Positions 51,276-60,191 are shown, numbered from the stretch's first letter. The stretch is DNA of 64,000 nucleotides from Pseudonocardia alni (GCF_002813375.1 NZ_PHUJ01000003.1:4278001-4342000), one strand, 5' to 3'. The notes: a model not told the origin generated them from the letters alone. Numbers and translations are program-made.

Positions 51276-52898
51276 TCAGTGCGCCTCGGCCTTGGCGATG
51301 CCGGCACCGGTCAGGGACCGGACCTCCATCTCGGCGTACTTGCTGCCGTCGTGGCGCTTCTGCCCGATGTAGGTCCCGACCACGCCGAGCAGGAACGACA
51401 GCGGGATCGAGACCAGGCCGGGGTTGGCCAGCGGGAACCAGGCGAAGTCCACACCCGAGAAGATCGACGTCTCGGCGCCCGACACCACCGGCGAGAAGAC
51501 GATCAGCACCAGGGTGCTGATCAGACCGCCGTAGATCGAGAACAGGCCGCCGGTGGTGTTGAACCGCTTCCAGAACAGCGAGTACAGGATCGTCGGCAGG
51601 TTCGCCGACGCAGCCACCGCGAAGGCCAGCGCCACGAGGAAGGCGACGTTCTGGTCCTTGGCCAGGATGCCGCCGACGATCGCGACGATGCCGATCACGA
51701 TCGCGGTCCGCCGGGCGACCCGGACCTGGGTGGCCTCGGTGTCCTCGACCTCGCCCCGCTTGATCACGTTGATGTAGACGTCGTGCGCGAACGACGCCGA
51801 CGCGGTGATCGTCAGCCCGGCGACGACCGCCAGGATCGTCGCGAACGCGATCGCGGCGATGATGCCGAGCAGCACCGGTCCGCCGAGGGCGGCGGCGAGC
51901 AGCGGCGCGGCCGAGTTCACCTTGCCCGGCGCGGCCTGGATCGCCTCCGGCCCGACCAGCGCACCGGCCGCGAAGCCGATGACCAGCGTGAACAGATAGA
52001 ACAGGCCGATCAGCCAGATCGCGACCTCGACCGAGCGGCGGGCCTCCTTGGCCGTGGGCACGGTGTAGAAGCGCATCAGCACGTGCGGCAGGCCCGCGGT
52101 GCCGAGCACCAGGGCGATGCCGAGCGAGATGAAGTCGATCTTCGAGGTCAACGACGCGCCGTACTGCTGGCCGGGGGCGAACAGGCCCTCGCCCTTGGGG
52201 GAGCCGTCCGCGGCGGCCTGCATGATCGACGAGAAGTTGAAGCCGAACAGCGCCAGTGCCCAGATCGTCATGACCAGCGCGCCCACGATGAGCAGCACCG
52301 CCTTGATCATCTGGACCCAGGTGGTGCCGCGCATGCCGCCGATGAGGACGTAGGCGATCATCACGACGCCGACGACGGCGATCACGACACCCTGGGCGAA
52401 CCCGCCCGAGATGCCGAGCAGCAGCGAGACCAGTGCACCGGCACCGGCCATCTGCGCGAGCAGGTAGAAGAACGACACCGCCAGGGTGGAGGTGGCCGCC
52501 GCGGCGCGGATCGGGCGCTGCTTCATCCGGAACGCCAGGACGTCGCCCATGGTGAAACGGCCGGTGTTGCGCAGCAGCTCCGCGACCAGCAGCAGCGCGA
52601 CCAGCCACGCGACCAGGAAGCCGATCGAGTAGAGGAAGCCGTCGTAGCCGTTGATCGCGATGGCGCCGGCGATGCCCAGGAACGACGCCGCCGAGAGGTA
52701 GTCACCGGCGATCGCGAACCCGTTCTGGGTGCCGGAGAAACCCCCGCCCGCGGTGTAGAAGTCGGCGGCGGTCTTCCTCGCCTGCCGACTGTTGACGTAG
52801 AAGACGATCCCCAGCGTCACGATCACGAACGCCAGGAAGATGGAGATGTTCAGCGCCGGGTTGCTGTCCGCGGTCGCCGCCAGGACGGTCGGGCTCAT
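51276..52898 (-). CDS. sodium/solute symporter, ActP/MctC-like monocarboxylate transporter
   Basis: A 540-residue SSS-family protein with about 13 membrane segments. Seen: ADFYTAGGGFSGTQNGFAIA and GDYLSAASFLGIAGAIA (family signature near residues 40-75), GTAGLPHVLMRFYTVPTAKE, and AFATILAVVAGLTITASASF. This group (cation/acetate symporters ActP, MctC) takes up acetate, propionate or pyruvate with Na+ or H+. Its ATG overlaps the stop of the DUF485 gene by 4 bp. It ends at a shared terminator with adnB. Confidence 0.92.
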   Translation of the reverse strand: MSPTVLAATADSNPALNISIFLAFVIVTLGIVFYVNSRQARKTAADFYTAGGGFSGTQNGFAIAGDYLSAASFLGIAGAIAINGYDGFLYSIGFLVAWLVALLLVAELLRNTGRFTMGDVLAFRMKQRPIRAAAATSTLAVSFFYLLAQMAGAGALVSLLLGISGGFAQGVVIAVVGVVMIAYVLIGGMRGTTWVQMIKAVLLIVGALVMTIWALALFGFNFSSIMQAAADGSPKGEGLFAPGQQYGASLTSKIDFISLGIALVLGTAGLPHVLMRFYTVPTAKEARRSVEVAIWLIGLFYLFTLVIGFAAGALVGPEAIQAAPGKVNSAAPLLAAALGGPVLLGIIAAIAFATILAVVAGLTITASASFAHDVYINVIKRGEVEDTEATQVRVARRTAIVIGIVAIVGGILAKDQNVAFLVALAFAVAASANLPTILYSLFWKRFNTTGGLFSIYGGLISTLVLIVFSPVVSGAETSIFSGVDFAWFPLANPGLVSIPLSFLLGVVGTYIGQKRHDGSKYAEMEVRSLTGAGIAKAEAH

Positions 52899-53248
52899 CG
52901 GGTTCCCTCGATCTCTCCGCGGAGCTTCGACGACAGCGGGTCGAGCACACGGCCGGCGAAGCGGATGTAGACCACGGTGATCGCGAAGGTGGACACGAAC
53001 TGCAGCAACCCGAGGACCAGACCCAGGTTGATGTTGCCCAGCACCGGGATCGCCATGAAGTCCGTCGCGAACGTCGCGAGCAGCACGTACAGCAGGTACC
53101 AGGCCAGGAACCCGGCGGTGACCGGGAAGACGAACCCGCGCAGACGCCTGCGCAGCTCCTGGAAGTCGGGGCTCGCCTGTGCGGCGGCCCAGTCGGGAGT
53201 TCCCGGCGTCGGACCGCCGGGCTGCTCGTCGGACTCGGTCGTACTCAC
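52895..53248 (-). CDS. DUF485 membrane protein, symporter partner
   Basis: A 117-residue protein with two hydrophobic segments and the DUF485 pattern: SPDFQELRRRLRGFVFPVTA, FLAWYLLYVLLATFATDF and VYIRFAGRVLDPL. DUF485 proteins (YjcH) accompany ActP-type symporters and are probably a small subunit or assembly factor. GTG 53248 has AAGGAGG 6 nt upstream. The upstream DNA to 53437 (189 bp) holds small hairpins (GGCC-TTCG-GGCC near 53308-53320 on plus) and the promoter, but no gene. Confidence 0.9.
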   Translation of the reverse strand: MSTTESDEQPGGPTPGTPDWAAAQASPDFQELRRRLRGFVFPVTAGFLAWYLLYVLLATFATDFMAIPVLGNINLGLVLGLLQFVSTFAITVVYIRFAGRVLDPLSSKLRGEIEGTR

Positions 53249-53437
53249 GTATGCCTCCTTGCACAAGCCACGCACGGCCACGGGACCGGACCCAGGAAAG
53301 GGCCTTCGGGCCGTGTGCGGAACCCCACACGCACGCTCCGGGCGGCCCAAGATGCAAGCGGCCGACGACCGGACGATCGAGCGCGGCACCGAACGACGAG
53401 CGGTCTTGACTTCGATGTCGCCGCTACGCTAAAGCGC

Positions 53438-55105
53438 TCACTCCCGATCGGCCAGATGGAGCCGCAGCATCGTAGCTTCCGCGTTCGACGGAACGTGATC
53501 GCCCAGTGACACGGCGATCATGACGAGGAACGCGCAGGGCACCGACCACAGCGCGGGCTGGGCGAGCAGCATGCCCGCCGTCCCGCCGAGCCCGAGCGCG
53601 GCGCCCAGCGCCATCGACCCGACCGTCGCGAGCAGCCCGGTGACCATCCCTGCGTACGCGCCGCGCGCGGTCAGCCCCTTCCACCACAGGCCGAGCACCA
53701 GCAGCGGGCAGAACGTCGACGCCGCGACGGTGAACGCCGAGGTCACCGCCGCGCTGACGTCGACGCGCACCATCAGCAGCGCCGCCGGTACGACGGCCGC
53801 CGACGCGGCCAGCGCGGTCAGCCGCAGCCGGCGCAGCCCCGAGGGCATGAGGTCGTGGGCGAGCGCCCCGGACAGCGCGAGCAGCAGCCCGAGCGAGGTG
53901 GCCAGGAACGCGGCGAACGCCCCCGCGGTGAGCATCGCGGTCAGGGCCGCCGCGGTGCCGCCGCCGGTGACCCGGCCGGGCAGCGTGACGATCGCGGTGT
54001 CGGTGCCCTGCGACAGGTACAGCTCGGGGGTGAGCACCGTCCCGAGCAGCCCGTAGACGATCGGGAACAGGTAGAACGCGCCGAGCATCGCGACGGTGAT
54101 CGCCGCGGTGCGCCGGGCGCCGCGCCCGTCCGGACTGGTGTGGAAGCGCACGATGATGTGCGGCAGCCCCATCGTCCCCAGCGCTGTCGCGACCAGCACC
54201 GACCAGGTCGTCAGCAGCGGCGAGGTATCGGCGGTGCCGAGCAGCGGCAGTGCCCACTCGGCGCCGCCGGGCACCGGCAGCGACGCCCCGTCGCCGCCCA
54301 GCTCGGGCACGGCGGCACCGTCGGGGAAGACCCAGACGGCGTCGGCGGCGGCGTGGTGCGGGCCAGGGGTGAGCGGGACCGGCATCCCGTCGACGACCAC
54401 GACGGTCGGCTCGGTCAGCACGAGCTCGGTGTCGAGCCGGAAGTCCACCGGGGTCTCGGCGGTGAACCGGGTGAACTCCGGCGGGGCGACCATGTCGGCG
54501 CGCAGCTGCGGCCCGGCGAGCAGCAGCAGCCAGATCGCGGGCCCGGCGAACAGCAGGAGCTTGAGCGCGAACTGGAACGCCTGCACGTAGGTGGCGGCGC
54601 GCATCCCGCCCAGCGCCAGGGTCAGGCCGACGGCGAGCCCGGACACCACGACCCCGACCCAGTAGTCGACGCCCGACACCAGCGTGAGCAGCTGCCCGGC
54701 CGCGACGATCTGCGGCACCAGGTAGAGCACCGCGATCACCACGACGACCACCGCGCAGAACCGGCGCAGCGACCGCGACCCGAGGCGGGCCTCGGCGAAC
54801 CCGGGCACGGTCAGTGCCCCGGAGCGGCGCATCGGCGCGGCGACCAGCGCGAGCATCAGCAGGTAGCCCGCGGCGAACCCGACCGGGTACCAGAGCGCCC
54901 CCGTGCCCTCCTTGATCACCAGCCCGGCGACGCCGAGGAACGACGCCGCCGACAGGTACTCCCCGGAGACCGCGGCTGCGTTGAGCATCGGCGAGGTCCG
55001 CCGGGACGCGACGAGGAAGTCCGAGGTGGTGCGCATCGCCGCGACGCCACGTGCCCCGATCAGCACCGTGACCAGCAGCAGGGCGACGACCGCGGCGGCC
55101 GTCAC
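53438..55105 (-). CDS. sodium/solute symporter (second ActP-like transporter)
   Basis: A 555-residue SSS-family protein. Seen: DFLVASRRTSPMLNAAAVSG, EYLSAASFLGVAGLVIKEG, TMGLPHIIVRFHTSPDGRGA and AFLATSLGLLLALSGALAHD. Unlike the first symporter it carries a long hydrophilic loop (about residues 190-260), with repeated Val/Pro-rich sequence, between membrane segments. It starts at GTG in a 4-bp overlap with a small membrane protein and belongs to an operon with the histidine kinase and LytTR regulator. It is likely a monocarboxylate importer controlled by that system. Confidence 0.88.
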   Translation of the reverse strand: MTAAAVVALLLVTVLIGARGVAAMRTTSDFLVASRRTSPMLNAAAVSGEYLSAASFLGVAGLVIKEGTGALWYPVGFAAGYLLMLALVAAPMRRSGALTVPGFAEARLGSRSLRRFCAVVVVVIAVLYLVPQIVAAGQLLTLVSGVDYWVGVVVSGLAVGLTLALGGMRAATYVQAFQFALKLLLFAGPAIWLLLLAGPQLRADMVAPPEFTRFTAETPVDFRLDTELVLTEPTVVVVDGMPVPLTPGPHHAAADAVWVFPDGAAVPELGGDGASLPVPGGAEWALPLLGTADTSPLLTTWSVLVATALGTMGLPHIIVRFHTSPDGRGARRTAAITVAMLGAFYLFPIVYGLLGTVLTPELYLSQGTDTAIVTLPGRVTGGGTAAALTAMLTAGAFAAFLATSLGLLLALSGALAHDLMPSGLRRLRLTALAASAAVVPAALLMVRVDVSAAVTSAFTVAASTFCPLLVLGLWWKGLTARGAYAGMVTGLLATVGSMALGAALGLGGTAGMLLAQPALWSVPCAFLVMIAVSLGDHVPSNAEATMLRLHLADRE

Positions 55106-55440
55106 GGGCGTTCCGCGCGTTCGGCCCGGCGCAGATGCCACCACGCCAGCCCGCCGAGCAGCGGGTACGGGAGCCAGGCGACCGCGATCCAGCCCAGCGG
55201 GAGCCCCCCGACCCGCCACTGGGCCAGATCCGGCGCGAGCCGCAGCAGCACCGGCAGCCCGAACAGCAGCACCGCGGCGCAGGCCAGGGTGACCACGGCG
55301 CGCCGCAGCTGGGCCCGGCGCAGCCCGCGGGCCCGCTCGGTCAGCCCCGGGTCGAGCGCCGCGGCCGGCTGTGGGCGCGGTACGGCGGTACCCCGCTCGG
55401 GCGGTGCGCTGACCGCGACCCGGCGCGGGCGGGCGGTCAC
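55102..55440 (-). CDS. small two-pass membrane protein between regulator and symporter
   Basis: A 112-residue protein with two hydrophobic segments (AVVTLACAAVLLFGLPVLLRL and LGWIAVAWLPYPLLGGLAWW). Its GTG start overlaps the LytTR stop and its stop overlaps the symporter start, both by 4 bp, so it is translated between them. By position and size it is the counterpart of DUF485 for the second symporter, though sequence similarity to DUF485 is not evident. Confidence 0.75.
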   Translation of the reverse strand: MTARPRRVAVSAPPERGTAVPRPQPAAALDPGLTERARGLRRAQLRRAVVTLACAAVLLFGLPVLLRLAPDLAQWRVGGLPLGWIAVAWLPYPLLGGLAWWHLRRAERAERP

Positions 55441-56297
55441 GGCCGCCCCCGGCCGCTTCCCGGGCCGTCGCCGTCGGGGGCGCGGTGGCCGTCGAGCGCC
55501 CCGGCGGTGGCCGCGGCGAGCAGCTGGTCGCGCAGGTCCCGGGCGTGGCGACGACTGACCGGCACGTCACCGGCATCGGTGTGGGCGAGCAGGCCGCCGC
55601 CGGCGTCGCTGCGCAGCTCGCGGACCGCGGGGAGGTGCAGCAGGAAGCTGCGGTGCACGCGGACGAAGCGGTGCGGGTCCCAGTGCTCCTCCAGCCGGGA
55701 CAGCGGGATCCGCACGAGGTGTGAGCCCCCGGGCAGGTGCAGCCGCACGTAGTCGCCGTGGGCCTCGACGAAGCGGACGTCCTCGCGGCGGACGTAGCGG
55801 GTGCGCCCGGCGGCCTCCACCGGCAGCACGGCGAGCTCGTCGACGCGGGGGAGCGCGGGCCCGGCCGGTTCCGGTGCGGTCCCCCCCGCGGTGCCCGGCC
55901 CGGCGGCCGAGCGGCCCGCCCGGGCCCGGTGCACCCGGCCGAGCGAGTCGGCGAGCCGGTCCGCGCCGACCGGTTTGAGCAGGTAGTCGACGGCGCCGAG
56001 GCCGTACGCGGCGACGGCGTGCTCCTCGAACGCCGTCACGAAGACGATCTCCGGGGGCGTGGCCATCGCGGCCAGCACACCGCCGAGCTCCAGGCCGTCC
56101 ATCCCGGGCATGGTGATGTCGAGGAAGACGGCGTCGAACCGGCCGGTGGGGATCGCGCGCAGCGCCTCCACCGCGCCGCCGGCCCGTGCGACCTCGCCGA
56201 CGTCGGGCGCGTCGGCCAGCAGCGCGCAGATCTCGTCGAGGGCGGGGGCGACGTCGTCGACGGCCAGTACGCGCAGTGGCTCGGCGGGGGGTGTCAC
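55437..56297 (-). CDS. LytR/AlgR-family response regulator
   Basis: A 286-residue regulator. The receiver domain has VLAVDDVAPAL, the phospho-acceptor FLDITMPGMDGLELGG near residue 59 and the late DYLLKPVGADRLADSL. The C-terminal LytTR DNA-binding domain spans about residues 155-255: VRREDVRFVEAHGDYVRLHL, FVRVHRSFLLHL and VPVSRRHARDLRDQL. LytTR proteins bind paired direct repeats. Its GTG lies 1 nt from the kinase stop. It probably controls the symporter genes that follow, and perhaps the neighbouring symporter operon. Confidence 0.92.
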   Translation of the reverse strand: MTPPAEPLRVLAVDDVAPALDEICALLADAPDVGEVARAGGAVEALRAIPTGRFDAVFLDITMPGMDGLELGGVLAAMATPPEIVFVTAFEEHAVAAYGLGAVDYLLKPVGADRLADSLGRVHRARAGRSAAGPGTAGGTAPEPAGPALPRVDELAVLPVEAAGRTRYVRREDVRFVEAHGDYVRLHLPGGSHLVRIPLSRLEEHWDPHRFVRVHRSFLLHLPAVRELRSDAGGGLLAHTDAGDVPVSRRHARDLRDQLLAAATAGALDGHRAPDGDGPGSGRGRP

Positions 56298-56298
56298 C

Positions 56299-57363
56299 TC
56301 AGATCACCACCCCGGGCTGGAACCGCGGGATCCGCAGCACGATCCGGGTGCCCGCGCCGGGCGCGGTCTCGATGACCAGGCCGTGATCGGGGCCGTAGAC
56401 CGCGCGCAGCCTGCGGTCGACGTTCACCAGCGCCAGCCCGGCGCCCTCGGCGGTGCCGGCCAGTACGGCGCGGGCGTGCTCGGGGCTCATGCCCGGCCCG
56501 TCGTCGTCGACGGTGATCACGCAGACGTCCCCCTCGGCCTCGCCGCTGACCTGTACCAGCCCGCCGTCGGGGGAGCGCTCGACGCCGTGCTGCACCGCGT
56601 TCTCCACCAGCGGCTGCAGCGCCAGCACCGGGACCGGCACCGGCAGCACCTCCGGCGCCACCCGCACCTGCACCCGCAGCCGCTCGCCGAGCACGGCGCG
56701 GGCGAGGGTCAGGTAGGCCTCGACCGAGCGGAACTCCCCGGCCAGCGGCACGTAGTCGCCGCGTGCGGCGAGCGAGTGCCGGATGAACTCGGCGAAGGTC
56801 TCCAGCAGGTCGCGGGCGCGCGCCGGGTCCGAGCGGACGAACGAGGCGATCGTGGTGAGCGCGTTGTAGACGAAGTGCGGCGAGATCTGGGCCCGCAGCG
56901 CGCGCAGCCGGGCGGCCTCGGCCTCGGCCTCGCCGTCGGTCAGGCGGGCGCGTTCGAGGGCGTCGGCGACGAACGCGGCGGTCCGGCGGGCGGCGGCCGA
57001 CCCGACCCCACCGGCCAGGACGAGCACCGGCCCGTCGCCGACGGGCAGCGCGGTGCGGCCGGCCTCGGTGAGCCGTCGCCCGCGGGCCCGCCCGGCGAGC
57101 GCGACGCCGTCGGCGCGGCCGGGGCCCCACCACGAGTCGGGCAGGCCGGGCCGGACCAGGCCCGCCGCCTCGGCGCCGCAGAGCCCGGCGAGCCGGCGCA
57201 GCGCCTCGGTCGCGGCGGCGGACCCGGCGGGCTCGCGCAGGCCCGCGGCCACGGCGACGCCCGTCTCGAGGGCCTCGGTCGGGTCCGGTCCGGGTGCGGC
57301 ACCGCCGCGGAACCGGCGCGCGCTCAGCCGCGGCCGCAGCGACGTGCGCGCAGCAGGCGTCAC
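56299..57363 (-). CDS. LytS-type sensor histidine kinase, soluble
   Basis: A 354-residue kinase of the His_kinase (PF06580) family. The phospho-acceptor region is QISPHFVYNALTTIASFVRS near residues 165-185, followed by FAEFIRHSLAARGDYVPL, the N-box LALQPLVENAVQHGV and the ATP lid DDDGPGMS. No membrane segment is seen; residues 30-150 look like a degenerate GAF-type domain, so it senses a cytoplasmic signal. GTG 57363 follows GAGGGGG at 11 nt; GTG 57390 is an alternative. It forms an operon with the LytTR regulator, a small membrane protein and a symporter. By analogy to BtsS/YpdA-type pairs the signal could be a carboxylate. Confidence 0.88.
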   Translation of the reverse strand: MTPAARTSLRPRLSARRFRGGAAPGPDPTEALETGVAVAAGLREPAGSAAATEALRRLAGLCGAEAAGLVRPGLPDSWWGPGRADGVALAGRARGRRLTEAGRTALPVGDGPVLVLAGGVGSAAARRTAAFVADALERARLTDGEAEAEAARLRALRAQISPHFVYNALTTIASFVRSDPARARDLLETFAEFIRHSLAARGDYVPLAGEFRSVEAYLTLARAVLGERLRVQVRVAPEVLPVPVPVLALQPLVENAVQHGVERSPDGGLVQVSGEAEGDVCVITVDDDGPGMSPEHARAVLAGTAEGAGLALVNVDRRLRAVYGPDHGLVIETAPGAGTRIVLRIPRFQPGVVI

Positions 57364-57450
57364 ACGTTCGTGGTCCCCCTCGGCCGACACCTGAGTGAGG
57401 ATAGGGCCCGGACGGTCGGTGCGGCGCGACCTGGGCGCTAGCCTTCGCAC

Positions 57451-58506
57451 GTGATCGGCTCCACCCGGCTCAGCGAACTCGACCCCCAGGTCGAGGGTGC
57501 GCTGCGGATGCCGGACCCGCGGTCGGGCCCGGTGCGCTCGCTGGTGACCCGCCTGGCGATCGCGGTGTTCGCGCTCGGCGCGACGACGTTGATCGTCTTC
57601 TTCGGGCGTGACGGCTACCTCGACAACAACGGTACGGGCGAGATCTCGCTGCTCGACGCCCTCTACTACGCGACGGTGTCGCTGTCGACGACCGGCTACG
57701 GCGACATCGTGCCGGTCAGCCCGATGGCCCGCTCCATCAACATCGCGGTGATCACCCCGTTGCGGGTGCTGTTCCTGATCGTCCTCGTCGGTACGACCGT
57801 CGAGCTGCTCACCGAGCGCTCGCGGCAGTCGTTCCGGATCCAGCGCTGGAGGTCGCGCGTGCGCGAGCACATCGTCGTCGTCGGCTACGGCACCAAGGGG
57901 CGCGCGGCGGTGGAGACGCTGCTCGGCGACGACGTGGACCCCGGGAAGATCGTCGTCGTCGACACCGACCGGGCGCGGCTGGACGTGGCCTCCGGGCTGG
58001 GCCTGGTCACCGTGTCCGGCAACGCGACCCGCTCCGCGGTGCTCCGCATCGCCGGGGTGCAGCTGGCGACGACGCTGGTCGTCGCCCTGGACCGCGACGA
58101 CACCGCGGTGCTGGTCACCCTGACCGCCCGTGAGCTGTCCAAGTCGATCTCGATCGTCGCCGCGGTGCGCGAAGCGGAGAACGTGCACCTGCTCCGCCAG
58201 TCCGGCGCCAGCTCGGTGATCGTGTCCGACGAGACGGCCGGGCGGCTGCTGGGCGTCGCGACCCGCTCGCCCGCCGTCGTCGAGGTGGTGGAGGACCTGC
58301 TCACCCCGGACGCCGGCTTCGCGATCTCCCAGCGCCAGGTCGAGCCGACCGAGGTCGGCGGCTCCCCGCGGCACCTGCCTGACATCGTGCTCGGCGTGGT
58401 GCGCGGCGAGCAGCTCCACCGGGTCGACTCGGCCGCCGTCGACGCGCTGGAGCGGGGTGACCAGCTGCTCTACGTCCGCAAGGCGACCCCGCCGGACGAG
58501 GAGTAG
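57451..58506 (+). CDS. potassium channel with RCK/TrkA domain (Rv3200c-like)
   Basis: A 351-residue protein. TM1 is LAIAVFALGATTLIVFF, the pore loop YYATVSLSTTGYGDIVPVSP has the selectivity filter TTGYGD near residue 82, TM2 is VLFLIVLVGTTVELL. The RCK domain follows with HIVVVGYGTKGRAAVETLLG (nucleotide site near residue 140) and VVVDTDRARL. It is a single-subunit regulated K+ (or cation) channel. TAGCCT ends 6 nt before the GTG (leaderless). Position next to adnB matches the mycobacterial order apart from the inserted symporter region. Confidence 0.9.
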   Translation: MIGSTRLSELDPQVEGALRMPDPRSGPVRSLVTRLAIAVFALGATTLIVFFGRDGYLDNNGTGEISLLDALYYATVSLSTTGYGDIVPVSPMARSINIAVITPLRVLFLIVLVGTTVELLTERSRQSFRIQRWRSRVREHIVVVGYGTKGRAAVETLLGDDVDPGKIVVVDTDRARLDVASGLGLVTVSGNATRSAVLRIAGVQLATTLVVALDRDDTAVLVTLTARELSKSISIVAAVREAENVHLLRQSGASSVIVSDETAGRLLGVATRSPAVVEVVEDLLTPDAGFAISQRQVEPTEVGGSPRHLPDIVLGVVRGEQLHRVDSAAVDALERGDQLLYVRKATPPDEE

Positions 58507-58514
58507 CTCGGCCC

Positions 58515-58545
58515 TTGACCTGAAGCCGACTTCAGGTCACAGAGT
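58515..58545 (+). promoter_or_regulatory. MerR-type promoter with dyad operator
   Basis: TTGACC (58515-58520) and CAGAGT (58540-58545) are separated by 19 bp. The spacer and -35 contain a perfect 10-bp inverted repeat, TGACCTGAAG (58516-58525) and CTTCAGGTCA (58530-58539). A 19-bp spacer with a dyad is the mark of promoters activated by MerR-family proteins. The transketolase ATG lies 6 nt after the -10, so the mRNA is probably leaderless. No merR gene is in the window. Confidence 0.6.
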
Positions 58546-58551
58546 GGTCGC

Positions 58552-59244
58552 ATGCGATCACCGACCGGCTACGCGGACCTCGCCGGGCTGATGACCCGGA
58601 TGACCGGCGACGAGAAGCACGAACCCGCCGCGACCTCCACCCTCGACGTCCTGTGGGTCCTCTACGACCGCATCCTGCGCGTCGACCCGCAGCACCCCGA
58701 CGACCCCGACCGCGACCGCTTCCTGGTCTCCAAGGGGCACGGCCCGATGGCGCTCTACGCCGTCCTCGTCGCCCGCGGGTTCCTCGACGACCACCTGCTC
58801 GACCGGTTCGCCGGGTACGACTCGACCCTCGGGCACCACCCCGACCGCACGCTCGTGCCCGGGGTGGAGATCTCCTCCGGCTCGCTCGGCCACGGGCTCG
58901 GACTGGCCGTCGGCACCGCGTCGGGGCTGCTGCTGCAGGGCCGCGACGCGCGCACCGTCGTCCTCGTCGGCGACGCCGAGCTCGACGAGGGCTCCAACTT
59001 CGAGGCGATCCAGTACGCGGGCCGCGCCGGGCTGTCCGGGCTGAGCGCCGTCGTCGTCGACAACAGCTCGGCGTCGCACGGCTGGCCCGGTGGGATCGCC
59101 GGACGCTTCACCGCGGAGGGCTGGGTCGCCGTCGACGCCGACGGCCGCGATCACGACGACCTGGAACGCGCCTTCCGCACCGCACACCCCGACCGACCGC
59201 TCGCCGTCGTCGCGCACGTCGAACCGAAGGGGAGCCACCGATGA
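58552..59244 (+). CDS. transketolase, N-terminal (ThDP-binding) subunit
   Basis: A 230-residue half-transketolase. Seen: RFLVSKGHGPMALYAVLV, LGHHPDRTLVPGVEISSGSL, GHGLGLAVGTASGL and the ThDP/Mg motif VVLVGDAELDEGSNFEA near residue 140. With its partner it would transfer ketol units between sugar phosphates. It is shorter than usual N-terminal subunits (about 270). The last codons overlap the start of the C-terminal subunit (ATGA). The MerR-type promoter upstream suggests inducible expression, so a role outside central metabolism, such as a special sugar pathway, is possible. Confidence 0.88.
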   Translation: MRSPTGYADLAGLMTRMTGDEKHEPAATSTLDVLWVLYDRILRVDPQHPDDPDRDRFLVSKGHGPMALYAVLVARGFLDDHLLDRFAGYDSTLGHHPDRTLVPGVEISSGSLGHGLGLAVGTASGLLLQGRDARTVVLVGDAELDEGSNFEAIQYAGRAGLSGLSAVVVDNSSASHGWPGGIAGRFTAEGWVAVDADGRDHDDLERAFRTAHPDRPLAVVAHVEPKGSHR

Positions 59245-60182
59245 CCGGCTTTGCTCTGCTCACCGATACGCAGCAGCCCACTCCCTCCGACCCCGTGACC
59301 CCGCCCGACCTGCGGGAACGCTTTTATGCGCTGCTGCCGGAGCTGATCGCGTTCGACCCGCGGGCCGTCGCGCTGCTGGCCGACATCGGGGCCGGCTACG
59401 TCGACGTCCCGCCCGACCTCGCCGACCGCGTGATCAACGTCGGTATCCGCGAGCAGCTGCTCGTCTCCGCCGCCGGTGGGCTCGCGCTGACCGGGATGCG
59501 CCCGGTCGTGCACACCTTCGCGCCGTTCCTCGTCGAACGGCCCTACGAGCAGCTCAAGCTCGACCTCGGGCACCAGGGCGTCGGGGCGCTGCTGGTGTCG
59601 GCCGGCGGGTCCTACGACATGGCGGGTGCGGGGGAGACCCACTTCGGCCCGCGCGACGTGCCGCTGCTCGACACCCTCGACGGTTGGACCGTCCACGTGC
59701 CCGGGCACGCCGACGAGGCGGAGGCGCAGCTGCGGGCCGCCCTGCCCGGCGACGACCGGGTCTACGTCCGGCTCTCGGGCGCGTCCAACGCGCGGCCCTA
59801 CGGGGCGGGCCCGTCGATGACGGTGCTGCGGCGGGGGCGCCGGGGGACGGTCGTCGCGGTGGGGCCCCTGGCGGACCGGACGCTCGCCGCCGTCGCCGAC
59901 CTGGACGTGACCGTCCTGTACGCCGGGACCGTCCGCCCGTTCGACGCGGCCGGCCTGCGCGCCACGCTGTCCGAGCCGGACGTCGTGCTCGTGGAGCCCT
60001 ACCTCGCCAGGACCTCGGTGCGGCACGTCTCCGACGCGCTCGCCGACCTGCGGCACCGGGTCCTCGGGCTCGGGGTCGGCGCCGCCGATCTGCGTCGCTA
60101 CGGCAGCCCGGAGGACCACGACGCCGCGCACGGCCTGGACGTCGCGGGCATCCGCCGGTCGGTGACGCGCTTCCTCTCGTAG
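59241..60182 (+). CDS. transketolase, C-terminal (pyrimidine-binding) subunit
   Basis: A 313-residue partner subunit. Seen: RVINVGIREQLLVSAAGGLA (catalytic Glu in GIREQ near residue 77), PVVHTFAPFLVERPYEQLKL and DVVLVEPYLARTSVRHV. The ATG overlaps the upstream stop, with AAGGGGAG as ribosome site. Codons 4-13 (FALLTDTQQP) are encoded by a 31-bp sequence identical to one end of the palindromic element at 39.68 kb, so this part of the N-terminus may have been acquired. The conserved domain starts near residue 20. Confidence 0.88.
   Translation: MTGFALLTDTQQPTPSDPVTPPDLRERFYALLPELIAFDPRAVALLADIGAGYVDVPPDLADRVINVGIREQLLVSAAGGLALTGMRPVVHTFAPFLVERPYEQLKLDLGHQGVGALLVSAGGSYDMAGAGETHFGPRDVPLLDTLDGWTVHVPGHADEAEAQLRAALPGDDRVYVRLSGASNARPYGAGPSMTVLRRGRRGTVVAVGPLADRTLAAVADLDVTVLYAGTVRPFDAAGLRATLSEPDVVLVEPYLARTSVRHVSDALADLRHRVLGLGVGAADLRRYGSPEDHDAAHGLDVAGIRRSVTRFLS
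59249..59279 (+). repeat. 31-bp exact copy of the MITE-like element end
   Basis: Identical over 31 bases to 39679-39709 (core GCTCTGCTCACCGATACGCA). It lies inside the transketolase C-subunit gene just after the start codon. The similarity stops abruptly on both sides, and no inverted partner is seen nearby. Confidence 0.9.
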
Positions 60183-60191
60183 GGTCGGGGC

